A DNA stretch of 64,000 bases. Origin: Leptolyngbya sp. SIO1E4. Lineage in GTDB: Bacteria; Cyanobacteriota; Cyanobacteriia; Phormidesmidales; Phormidesmidaceae. The stretch lies in the NCBI GenBank assembly GCA_010672825.2, contig JAAHFU020000001.1, forward strand, positions 930,001 through 994,000, written 5' to 3'. The notes beneath the pieces are model-generated. The model was not told the origin of the DNA. It saw nothing but the letters and a program-made list of their open reading frames with translations, and ran no database searches. The translations under genes and the position numbers were made by a program. Within the stretch, counting starts at the first letter, position 1, and every line of letters begins with the position of its first letter. Below are positions 42,617-49,636 of the stretch, in pieces.

Positions 42617-44155
42617 ATGGTTACCCTGCTGCTTTTCTTGACCGCGATCGCCCTACTCGTCTGGGGCTTTAATCGCGCCCGCCCCTACGGCAAGATAGGC
42701 ATTTTTGCCTGGTTACAGTCGGTCGTCTTGATGGTGCCGTGGCTGCTATTTTTCGGCCTATTTACCCTTGGGGTTTATCTCAACCTGGCAGGGGTGCTGT
42801 TGCTGGTGGTGGTGTCTGCCGGTCTCTACATTTATTTAGGGCGGCGCTTGCGGGCCATGGGCCAAGATGAACTCATGGCCCAACGGTTAGCCGCAATGGT
42901 CGCCACCGACGAGGCTAAGGAAGCGGGTCAAGAAACCGCTGATGACACCGCCTCTAACGGAGAGACCGCAGAAACATCGACCCCTTTAGATGCCAATGGC
43001 AGCGGGCATGAGCACTCAACAGAGGTGCGGCCTACGGTTGAAGTGGCCTCCATGCCTGCAGCGGATCTCGCGGCTTTAGAAGGTATCTTTGGCATCGATA
43101 CGTTCTTCCGTACAGAAACCGTGCCCTACGAACAGGGCGCCATCTTTAAGGGAAACTTGCGGGGTCAACCAGATGCGTCTTTAGAGCAGCTTTCAGCGTT
43201 AGCTGAAGAGCGGGTGGGAGACACCTATCGACTCTTTCTGATTCAAGATCCGAGTGAGAAACCGGTGGTGGTAGCGCTCCCGAAGAGTGTCGATCCTCAA
43301 CCGCTTACGCCGCTGCAGAAGGGATTGACCGCTGTTTTAGGCATTGCCACTTGCTTGACCTGTATGGAAGCCAGCGGCATTTTGTTGGGATTTGACCTAT
43401 TCGCCACACCCGCAAAATGGCCGTCGGTGCTGCCATTGACCATAGGCATTTTAGCCATCCTCATTGCCCATGAACTGGGGCATTGGGTCATGGCTCAGCA
43501 GCGAGGTGCCAAGCTCAGCTGGCCTTTTTTCTTACCCGCCTGGGAGATCGGCTCTTTTGGCGCCCTGACGCGCATTGAGTCTGTTTTGCCCGATCGCAAA
43601 ACCCTGTTTGACATTGCCTTTGCAGGCCCGGCAGCAGGGGGGCTACTGTCTTTTGGCATGTTGTTATTGGGCCTGGTACTGTCTCACCCTGGCAGTCAGT
43701 TTCAGATTCCGGTGGAGTTTTTTCAGGGCTCCGTCTTGGTGGGGGCGTTGGCAAAAGGCGTCTTGGGGGCGGCTCTGTCAGAACCTTTGGTAGATGTGCA
43801 TCCTTTAACCATTGTGGGGTGGCTGGGGTTAGTAATTACGGCCCTCAATTTACTCCCTGCCGGGCAACTCGATGGGGGGCGTATTGTCCAGGCTATCTAT
43901 GGTCGCAAAACGGCGGGTCGGGCCACAGTCATCACCCTGATCATTTTGGCGATCGCCTCCTTAGCCAATCCTTTAGCCCTGTATTGGGCTGCGCTGATAC
44001 TCTTCTTGCAGCGCAACCTTGAACGCCCTGCCCTGAACGAACTCACCGAACCGGATGATGCCAGAGCAGCCCTGGGGCTGTTGGCGCTCTTTCTTGCCCT
44101 GGCTGCCTTGCTACCGTTAACACCTGGGCTGGCGGGGCGCTTAGGCATTGGCTAA
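42617..44155 (+). CDS. site-2 protease family membrane metalloprotease
   Basis: A 512-residue M50-family intramembrane protease, similar in layout to cyanobacterial and plastid EGY proteins. Residues 1-75 carry two membrane helices, residues 90-140 are an acidic, Thr/Glu-rich linker, and 140-220 form a soluble domain (FFRTETVPYEQGAIFKGNLRGQPDASLEQL). The zinc motif is H285-E-L-G-H289, and the third ligand lies in NLLPAGQLDGGR (Asp). Several helices surround these motifs. It would cleave membrane-bound substrates such as anti-sigma factors. ATG 42617 directly follows a stop. The last codons overlap a 15-bp hairpin (44121-44170). Confidence 0.88.
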   Translation: MVTLLLFLTAIALLVWGFNRARPYGKIGIFAWLQSVVLMVPWLLFFGLFTLGVYLNLAGVLLLVVVSAGLYIYLGRRLRAMGQDELMAQRLAAMVATDEAKEAGQETADDTASNGETAETSTPLDANGSGHEHSTEVRPTVEVASMPAADLAALEGIFGIDTFFRTETVPYEQGAIFKGNLRGQPDASLEQLSALAEERVGDTYRLFLIQDPSEKPVVVALPKSVDPQPLTPLQKGLTAVLGIATCLTCMEASGILLGFDLFATPAKWPSVLPLTIGILAILIAHELGHWVMAQQRGAKLSWPFFLPAWEIGSFGALTRIESVLPDRKTLFDIAFAGPAAGGLLSFGMLLLGLVLSHPGSQFQIPVEFFQGSVLVGALAKGVLGAALSEPLVDVHPLTIVGWLGLVITALNLLPAGQLDGGRIVQAIYGRKTAGRATVITLIILAIASLANPLALYWAALILFLQRNLERPALNELTEPDDARAALGLLALFLALAALLPLTPGLAGRLGIG

Positions 44156-44170
44156 CCCGCCAGCCAGGTG
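44121..44170 (+). terminator. long hairpin overlapping the end of the site-2 protease gene
   Basis: CACCTGGGCTGGCGGG (44121-44136) pairs with CCCGCCAGCCAGGTG (44156-44170) with one bulged G, 15 pairs, loop 19 nt. It spans the stop codon at 44153. No U-run follows, so it may stabilise the message end rather than terminate. Confidence 0.55.
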
Positions 44171-44206
44171 CCTGTCACGGTTTGCGTTCGAATCAATTCA
44201 AATCAA

Positions 44207-44272
44207 TCAGACCCTAAATCCCAGCCCCTGTCTTGTCACAAATGGACTGCCTCAACTGAAACGGGTATAGCG
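44207..44272 (-). repeat. Family A repeat, degenerate copy A9
   Basis: CAGACCCTAAATCCCAGCCC, CTGTCTTG, ATGGACTGCCTCAACTGAAA and ATAGCG keep the order of the minus-oriented family A core, but the sequence has diverged. It is placed between the site-2 protease gene and the next gene. Confidence 0.5.
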
Positions 44273-44285
44273 CTTGCCAATCGGT

Positions 44286-44711
44286 TCAGGTGACATTGGG
44301 CTTAGGATCAGGTTGGCCCTGGGGCAAGGGAAAATCAGATAGTGTAGTCAGGCTAGCGTCAATCGTAAACCTGACCAGCGTCTGCTCTAGGGTAATCAGA
44401 TACTCAACAGTGGTATGGAGATGCTTAATCGCCTCTCTCAGGGTAACCGGACTGAGGTTATGGGCAACTTCAGCAAAGGTGTGCGACAGGTTCTCTGCAG
44501 CCTCACCCTGTTCCACATGGGTCAGTTCGCTCTTGAGGGTATCGCGGCAATAGCTGATGGCATCTCTCAAGGTCAGATTAGGTGCATCCAGCAGAGGATA
44601 CATCATCGGGCCTGGAGAACACCCAATTTCTAGATCAAGAATACTACTGCAGGTGTGCTCAAAACGATCAATGGAGATTAGGGCACTTTTGATTTCGTGT
44701 TCAAGGGTCAT
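44286..44711 (-). CDS. hypothetical protein
   Basis: A 141-residue soluble, mostly helical protein that I do not recognise. It opens MTLEHEIKSALISIDRFEHTCSSIL and has a middle NLTLRDAISYCRDTLKSELTHVEQ and a second SPVTLREAIKHLHTTVEYLITLEQTL. The two LREAI/LRDAI segments suggest an internal helical repeat (about residues 47-70 and 90-112). It ends with a Pro-rich tail. No neighbouring gene on this strand is close. The reading frame is well formed, with consistent codon use, so I take it as real. Confidence 0.55.
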   Translation of the reverse strand: MTLEHEIKSALISIDRFEHTCSSILDLEIGCSPGPMMYPLLDAPNLTLRDAISYCRDTLKSELTHVEQGEAAENLSHTFAEVAHNLSPVTLREAIKHLHTTVEYLITLEQTLVRFTIDASLTTLSDFPLPQGQPDPKPNVT

Positions 44712-45159
44712 TTCAGGATGCCTCTACGGGTCTAAATCAGGTATCACCAATGGCAGAGCACAGACACAACCTACGGGTCTGCCCCTGCTTTCTAGCAAGA
44801 CTGTCGAGACCGCTAAAAGCATGACAGTAAGGCTTAGAGGAGAAGGGGAGGGTGGCATTGATACGGTCTGAGTGGTGTCTGAGTATGATGTCTACGGAAA
44901 TTACTCAACCCCAGCACGCTGCAAAGCATCGTGGGCAGATACCGTTTATTATTCGCTCAGGCAGCCGGTCGTAAAGAAGGCAGATGCCCCTGATTCACAT
45001 CGAGTTCCACAGGAACAAACACACAACCATAGTCACAAAGCTAACGAGAGAATGTGACAATTAAGTGACTGTGATCCATGAGTTCACTGAAAAAGTCAAA
45101 AACTGGCCATGCAATTGGGCCCCTGAATTATTGAGCCACTGCATTACTGGCCCCTGAAT
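44712..45159. other. intergenic region without a supported gene
   Basis: About 450 bp. A 14-bp near-repeat GGCCCCTGAATTAT / GGCCCCTGAATTTA occurs at about 45118 and 45150, just after the stop of the cyclo-ligase gene. No ribosome binding site leads a plausible frame. Confidence 0.4.
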
Positions 45160-45759
45160 TTAGGGAACATCTGCAAGGTAGAGCCCTGTTTCTGTACAAA
45201 TCCCTTGCATGGGTCGATCCCACGGGTCTTTGGGAATCGTGGGCAAGCGGGCATATTCAAACACGATCGCGATCGTGGTCTGCCGACGCCACTGGGGCTG
45301 GCTGAGCATACGGTCATAAAACCCGCCGCCATAGCCCAGCCGATAGCCCCTGACATCACAGGCCACCGCGGGTACCAAAATCAGATCCACCTGAGCGGGG
45401 TCGACTGGGGGCGCATCTGGCCTGGGCTCAGTGATGCCAAAGCGCCCCGTTTGCAGGTTCTGCGCCCCCTGCCATTGATGCCAGATCATGGTTTTGCCAC
45501 TACAGCGGGGGAGTCCCCACAGGCGTTTGGCATCCATCAGGGCGCTGAGGGTGGGCTCGTTGCGAAAGCTCCAATAGGCCAAGATGCAGCGAGCACGCTG
45601 AAACTCAGGCCAACTCTGTAGATGGGCACAAATGCGATCGCTCTTTTGCTGCCAGAGCGGCGGCGGGATCGCCTGCCTCGCCTTAAGCAAACGGCGACGG
45701 AGATCGGCCTTGTCCTGCTGACGCGGGTTATGGAAATCGGAAGGGGCAGAAAATGACAT
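45160..45759 (-). CDS. 5-formyltetrahydrofolate cyclo-ligase
   Basis: A 199-residue enzyme that converts 5-formyl-THF to 5,10-methenyl-THF with ATP, returning stored folate to one-carbon metabolism. Conserved segments: KADLRRRLLKARQAI at the N-terminus (ATP-binding), YWSFRNEPTLSALMDA, and near the C-terminus DLILVPAVACDVRGYRLGYGGGFYDRML, the family signature. ATG at 45759 fits the usual length (about 190). It is a single gene, convergent with nothing close and upstream of an independent gene on the same strand. Confidence 0.93.
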   Translation of the reverse strand: MSFSAPSDFHNPRQQDKADLRRRLLKARQAIPPPLWQQKSDRICAHLQSWPEFQRARCILAYWSFRNEPTLSALMDAKRLWGLPRCSGKTMIWHQWQGAQNLQTGRFGITEPRPDAPPVDPAQVDLILVPAVACDVRGYRLGYGGGFYDRMLSQPQWRRQTTIAIVFEYARLPTIPKDPWDRPMQGICTETGLYLADVP

Positions 45760-45959
45760 CTAAAGGCTGAAAAGAAGGCGTTTAGTCAGCACCAAGGGCG
45801 CTGCTAGAGAATTGGAGCACTATTTCTCAGAGGAGTCCTGCAATGTTCATAATTATTCAGGAATATTCTGGGGCAGTCGACCCACAAACCACCAGGTACA
45901 CGCCAGGTCAAAATCTTCTGCCTTCATCCTTGCTGCTTTCCCCCCTGCCTTTCCCTTCA

Positions 45960-46868
45960 TTACTTAGGCGGATGGTAGGTTCGCCAGTGGTGCGCAATAT
46001 CGATCCGGCGGCAGATCCAGACGTTATTGTGGCCTTGCACATAGTCTAAAAACCTGGCCAGAGCTGCAGCCCGGCCCGGTCGCCCACTCAAGCGACAATG
46101 CAGCCCCACACTCAGCATCTTGGGGGCCGTTTCGCCTTCAGCGTAGAGCACATCAAAGGCATCGCGCAGATAGGCAAAAAACTGATCGCCTGAGTTAAAC
46201 CCCTGATAGGTGGCGAAGCGCATATCGTTGGTATCCAGGGTGTAAGGAATCACCAAATGGGGCCGCCCGTAGTCGTAGACCCAATAGGGCAGATCGTCGG
46301 CGTAGCTGTCAGCATCGTAGAGAAACCCGCCTTCTTCCACCACCAAACGACGGGTATTGGGGCTAAGGCGGCCCTGATAGAAGCCCAGGGGGCGGCTGCC
46401 AGTAACTTGGGTCTGGATTTCAATAGCTTTGCGAATGTGTGCCTGCTCGACAGCTTCGCTGACGTATTGATAGTCAATCCAGCGATAGCCATGGCTGGCC
46501 ACTTCCCATCCGGCTTTGACCATGGCTTGCCCCGCTGCGGGATTGCGTTCCAACGCCATGGCCACTGCATAGACCGTAACGGGGATTTGCCGTTGGGTAA
46601 ATAAGCGGTGTAGTCGCCAAAAGCCTGCTCGGCTGCCGTATTCGTACATCGATTCCATATTGAGGCTACGGACCCCCAACAGCGGCGTAGCCCCCACAGT
46701 CTCAGATAAAAACGCTTCTGAGGCAGCATCGCCGTGCAAAATGCAGTTTTCGCCCCCTTCTTCGTAGTTGATAACAAACTGAAGCGCCAGTTGAGCTTCA
46801 TTAGGCCACTGGGGATGGGGCGGGGTTTGACCATAGCCAACAAGATCACGGGGATAGGGAGAAGACAT
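45960..46868 (-). CDS. PuuE-type allantoinase (polysaccharide deacetylase fold)
   Basis: A 302-residue protein of the NodB/polysaccharide deacetylase superfamily, most like PuuE allantoinase, which opens the hydantoin ring of allantoin in purine breakdown. It starts PYPRDLVGYGQTPPHPQWPN, then ALQFVINYEEGGEN, MESMYEYGSRAGFWRLHRLF, GWEVASHGYRWIDYQ (metal-binding His), GFYQGRLSPNTRRLVVEEGGFLYDADSYADDLPYW, and MLSVGLHCRLSGRPGRAAALARFLDYV, all typical of PuuE. ATG at 46868 is the family start. It diverges from a GNAT gene by about 110 bp, and a Rid gene follows that gene, suggesting a small ureide or nitrogen salvage group. Confidence 0.82.
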   Translation of the reverse strand: MSSPYPRDLVGYGQTPPHPQWPNEAQLALQFVINYEEGGENCILHGDAASEAFLSETVGATPLLGVRSLNMESMYEYGSRAGFWRLHRLFTQRQIPVTVYAVAMALERNPAAGQAMVKAGWEVASHGYRWIDYQYVSEAVEQAHIRKAIEIQTQVTGSRPLGFYQGRLSPNTRRLVVEEGGFLYDADSYADDLPYWVYDYGRPHLVIPYTLDTNDMRFATYQGFNSGDQFFAYLRDAFDVLYAEGETAPKMLSVGLHCRLSGRPGRAAALARFLDYVQGHNNVWICRRIDIAHHWRTYHPPK

Positions 46869-46978
46869 GGGGCAGCCAACCTCAACAGTCAGAAATTTAA
46901 CAGGGAGAGACACGGGGAGATCGTGTCTTCAAACAGCAATCACATAAGAGAATGTCATAATCCATCAAGTCTGAACCC

Positions 46979-47833
46979 ATGGCAGCGCAAAATTACACGA
47001 TTAAAACAATGACTCGCAGCGAGCTTGATCTCGCCATTGACTGGGCCGCCTCAGAAGGGTGGAATCCGGGGCGATATGACGCTGACTGTTTCTATGCTGC
47101 CGACCCTAACGGATTCTTGATGGGGTGGCTGCAGGATGAGCCCATTGCCTCTATCTCGGTGGTCAAATACGGGGCCTCTTTTGGATTTCTGGGTTTCTAC
47201 ATCGTCAAACCAGAGTTTCGGGGATTGGGGTACGGCTTCCAAATTTGGCAAGCGGGGCTGAATTATTTGCAGGGATGCAACATTGGACTGGACGGCGTCG
47301 TGGCCCAACAGGACAATTACCTCAAGTCTGGCTTCAAGCTGGCCTACAGAAATATTCGATATGAGGGCAGGGGGGATGGCGTAGCGGCGGCACCTCAGGC
47401 GGAGTTGGTTCCCCTCACGTCACTCCCCATTGATACTGTGATTGAGTACGATCGCCCGTTTTTTCCCGACGATCGCACGGCCTTTCTTAAGCGCTGGCTG
47501 GCTCAACCCGACTGTGTTGAGATCGGGTTGATGCATGATCAATCTCTGGCGGGTTACGGGGTTCTGAGGGTTTGCCGCAGCGGCTATAAAATCGGCCCCC
47601 TCTTTGCCGATACGCCACAATTTGCAGACGTCCTCTTTTTGGCCCTGAAATCCAAGGTTCCATCCGGCAGCCCTTTTTATCTGGATGTTCCTGAAATCAA
47701 TGCCCCCGCGATCGCCCTAGCCGAAAGACATCACATGCACAGCATGTTTGAAACAGCGAGAATGTACACGCAGCAACCACCACAGCTGCCTTTAGACCGG
47801 CTATTCGGAGTGACAACCTTCGAGCTTGGGTAG
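46979..47833 (+). CDS. GNAT family acetyltransferase with C-terminal domain
   Basis: A 284-residue protein. Residues 1-140 are a GNAT fold with the acetyl-CoA motif VKPEFRGLGYGFQIWQAGL (R-x-x-G-x-G/A). The rest (PIDTVIEYDRPFFPDDRTAFLKRWLAQPDCVEIG ...) is the two-part arrangement seen in YitI-like acetyltransferases with an Acetyltransf_18 type second domain. The substrate is unknown. ATG at 46979 is 110 bp from the divergent allantoinase gene and about 100 bp ahead of the Rid gene. Cytoplasmic. Confidence 0.82.
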   Translation: MAAQNYTIKTMTRSELDLAIDWAASEGWNPGRYDADCFYAADPNGFLMGWLQDEPIASISVVKYGASFGFLGFYIVKPEFRGLGYGFQIWQAGLNYLQGCNIGLDGVVAQQDNYLKSGFKLAYRNIRYEGRGDGVAAAPQAELVPLTSLPIDTVIEYDRPFFPDDRTAFLKRWLAQPDCVEIGLMHDQSLAGYGVLRVCRSGYKIGPLFADTPQFADVLFLALKSKVPSGSPFYLDVPEINAPAIALAERHHMHSMFETARMYTQQPPQLPLDRLFGVTTFELG

Positions 47834-47858
47834 GGGAATTGGTACAATTTTTAGTCCA

Positions 47859-47900
47859 GTGAACTCAGTGAAGTGAACTTAGTGAAGTGAACTCAGCGAA
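47859..47900 (+). repeat. 14-bp tandem repeat, three units, upstream of the Rid gene
   Basis: GTGAACTCAGTGAA, GTGAACTTAGTGAA and GTGAACTCAGCGAA head to tail at 47859, 47873 and 47887. They lie 40 bp before the Rid start codon, so they could affect its expression or be a simple tandem expansion. Confidence 0.8.
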
Positions 47901-47940
47901 TTGAGTGCATCGATAAGCCCATTCAGCAACTAGAAACACG

Positions 47941-48351
47941 ATGGCAGCCCATATCGAACACCTTAATCCGGCTGGACTACATCAAAATCCGGCCTTCTCT
48001 CAAGTCGTGGTCACCCAAGGCCCGATGCGCACCGTCTACGTGGGGGGGCAGAACGCGGTAGATGCCTCGGGGAACGTTATGGGCAAAGGGGATATCAGAG
48101 CCCAAGCTGAACAAATTTTTAGCAATTTGGAAATTGCCCTGGCAGCAGGCGATGCCACCCTAGACAACGTGATCAAGTGGCAAATTTATGTGCTTCAAGG
48201 GCAAGCACCGCAACCTGCGTTCGAGGTATTCCAACGAGTGTGGGGAACGCGGCCCAATCCGCCCCTGATTACGCTGCTGTTTGTTTCAGGGCTGGCACAC
48301 CCAGACTTTTTGATGGAAATTGAAGCCGTAGCTGTGGTGCCAGCCGCGTAG
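47941..48351 (+). CDS. Rid (YjgF/YER057c/UK114) family protein
   Basis: A 136-residue Rid-fold protein. Family features include NPAGLHQNPAFSQVVVTQGPMRTVYVGGQNAVDASGNVMGKGD, a middle QAEQIFSNLEIALAAGDATLDNVIKWQIYVL and a C-terminal PPLITLLFVSGLAHPDFLMEIEAVAVVP. RidA proteins hydrolyse reactive enamine/imine intermediates, but this one lacks the classic RNxxR-type signature near the end (it has NPPLITLLFV), so it belongs to another Rid subgroup whose reaction is not settled. ATG at 47941. It may work with the divergent allantoinase/GNAT pair. Confidence 0.82.
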   Translation: MAAHIEHLNPAGLHQNPAFSQVVVTQGPMRTVYVGGQNAVDASGNVMGKGDIRAQAEQIFSNLEIALAAGDATLDNVIKWQIYVLQGQAPQPAFEVFQRVWGTRPNPPLITLLFVSGLAHPDFLMEIEAVAVVPAA

Positions 48352-48524
48352 GAATCATCCTAAAATTTGCAGCCAGCAGGATGCCTTTCCGCCTCCGTAT
48401 GCATGATCCTGGTTGAGGGCAAGAGCGTGTAAATTTACGGAAGCCTGATGAAATTTGTCACATGCTAGCCGTGAACTCTGTACGATCGCACTCAGGCACT
48501 TTTAATACTCTCTTGCCCTGATTT

Positions 48525-49163
48525 ATGTCCCTGAACATTCTTATTGTCGAAGATGACCCAATGATGCGACTGGGTCTCACCCATGCCCTCGCCCAACAGC
48601 CTGCAATCACGATTATTGGTGAAGCAGAAGATGGATATCAGGGATTGACCCTCGCCCATGAACGGCAGCCAGATTTGGTGTTGATGGATGTCGGGATGCC
48701 TCGCTTAGATGGTATCGCCACGACCCAGAAGCTGAAGCAGGCTCTGCCCCACATTAAAGTGGTCATCCTGACCTCCCATACCAATCAGACAGAGGTAATG
48801 GCCGCGTTATCGAGCGGGGCCGATGCTTACTGCATCAAGGGGACAGATATTGATATGCTGATGCGCGCGATCGCCGCTGCCGCCGGAGGGGGTATCTATC
48901 TCGATCCGCAGATTGCCCGCCAGGCGATGGCCAGTTTAACCCCACGACGCCCTGCACCAGTGAGCGATCACCCGCTGTCTGAGCGAGAGTTAGAAGTCCT
49001 AAAGCTGATTGTTGAAGGCTATAGCAATCCCGAAATTGGAGAAAAGCTGTTTTTGAGTATCAACACCGTAAAAACCTACGTCAAAGGCATTATGAACAAG
49101 CTGATGGTGAGCGATCGCGTGCAGGCAGCAGTCATTGCCCTGCGCCAGGGCTGGATCGAATAG
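48525..49163 (+). CDS. NarL/FixJ-type response regulator
   Basis: A 212-residue two-component response regulator. The receiver domain has the acidic pair DD at 10-11, phospho-acceptor D55 in LVLMDVGMPRLDG, Thr in VILTSHTN and the Lys in YCIKGTD. The LuxR-type helix-turn-helix is LSERELEVLKLIVEGYSNPEIGEKLFLSINTVKTYVKGIMNKL. It binds DNA as a dimer when phosphorylated. The convergent histidine kinase at 49637-50974 is a plausible partner, though they are on opposite strands with repeats between. Start ATG 48525. Confidence 0.92.
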   Translation: MSLNILIVEDDPMMRLGLTHALAQQPAITIIGEAEDGYQGLTLAHERQPDLVLMDVGMPRLDGIATTQKLKQALPHIKVVILTSHTNQTEVMAALSSGADAYCIKGTDIDMLMRAIAAAAGGGIYLDPQIARQAMASLTPRRPAPVSDHPLSERELEVLKLIVEGYSNPEIGEKLFLSINTVKTYVKGIMNKLMVSDRVQAAVIALRQGWIE

Positions 49164-49242
49164 CCCGCAGACAGCAGCAGGTTCGGGTAAGGACAGCAGG
49201 TCCGGGTAAGGACAGCAGGTTCGGGTAAAGATGCCGATTCGG

Positions 49243-49270
49243 GTAGGGACAGCAAATTTGTTGTCCCTAC
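49243..49270 (+). terminator. hairpin after the response regulator gene
   Basis: Stem GTAGGGACA (49243-49251) / TGTCCCTAC (49262-49270), loop 10 nt. It is about 80 bp after the stop codon. No U-run is present, so termination is likely but not certain. Confidence 0.55.
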
Positions 49271-49277
49271 AGACAAA

Positions 49278-49374
49278 TATAGCGGTATGCAGGCTAATCA
49301 AGCACACCCTAGACCCCAAACCCTATACCCTGTCTTGACCCGGATGTACTGGACTCAACTGAACAAGGCTATAG
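49278..49374 (-). repeat. Family A dispersed repeat, copy A5
   Basis: Minus-oriented complete copy: ATAGCGGTATGCAGGC, TAATCAAGCACACCCTAGAC, CTGTCTTGACC, ATGTACTGGACTCAACTGAA, CAAGGCTATAG. Both outer ends carry TATA, fitting a TA-type target duplication. Confidence 0.82.
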
Positions 49375-49383
49375 GAATTCCCA

Positions 49384-49488
49384 ATATTGCACCTGAAGAG
49401 CTGGTTAGGACAGTCGGATTCCCTGAAATCCCTATGCAGCAAGGTTTTGATTTCTGCCTTCTGCCTTCTGATTTCTGCCTTTTGCTAT
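49384..49488 (-). repeat. Family B dispersed repeat, copy B3
   Basis: ATTGCACCTGAAGAGCTGGT, TAGGACAGTCGGATTCCCTG, CCTATGCAGCAAGGTTTTG, ATTTCTGCCTTCTGCC, then repeated TTCTGCCTT units. It directly abuts family A copies on both sides. Confidence 0.75.
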
Positions 49489-49504
49489 ACCGTGGGCATA
49501 ACCA

Positions 49505-49608
49505 GATCTAACGGTGTGCATTTGGATCAAGTACACCCTAGACCCCAAACCCTAGACCCTAGACCCTGCCTTCACCAAAATGTACTGGACTGAACTGAAT
49601 AGGGCTAT
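49505..49608 (-). repeat. Family A dispersed repeat, copy A6
   Basis: Minus-oriented: ACGGTGTGCATTTGGATCAA, GTACACCCTAGACCCCAAAC, CCTAGACCCTAGACCCTGCC, TTCACCAAAATGTACTGGAC, TGAACTGAATAGGGCTATAA. It shares the CACCAAAATGTAC and GATCAAGTACACC variants with copy A7, so A6 and A7 form a subfamily. Confidence 0.8.
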
Positions 49609-49636
49609 AAATCCTGAGCACTACAGAATCAGGTCT

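Larger units (their letters stand above)
49164..49636. other. repeat-filled region between response regulator and histidine kinase
   Basis: A gene-free 470-bp gap. It has a 19-bp-like tandem series GGTTCGGGTAAGGACAGCA (three or four diverged units, about 49180-49250), then a hairpin, then family A copy A5, family B copy B3 and family A copy A6. Confidence 0.7.
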
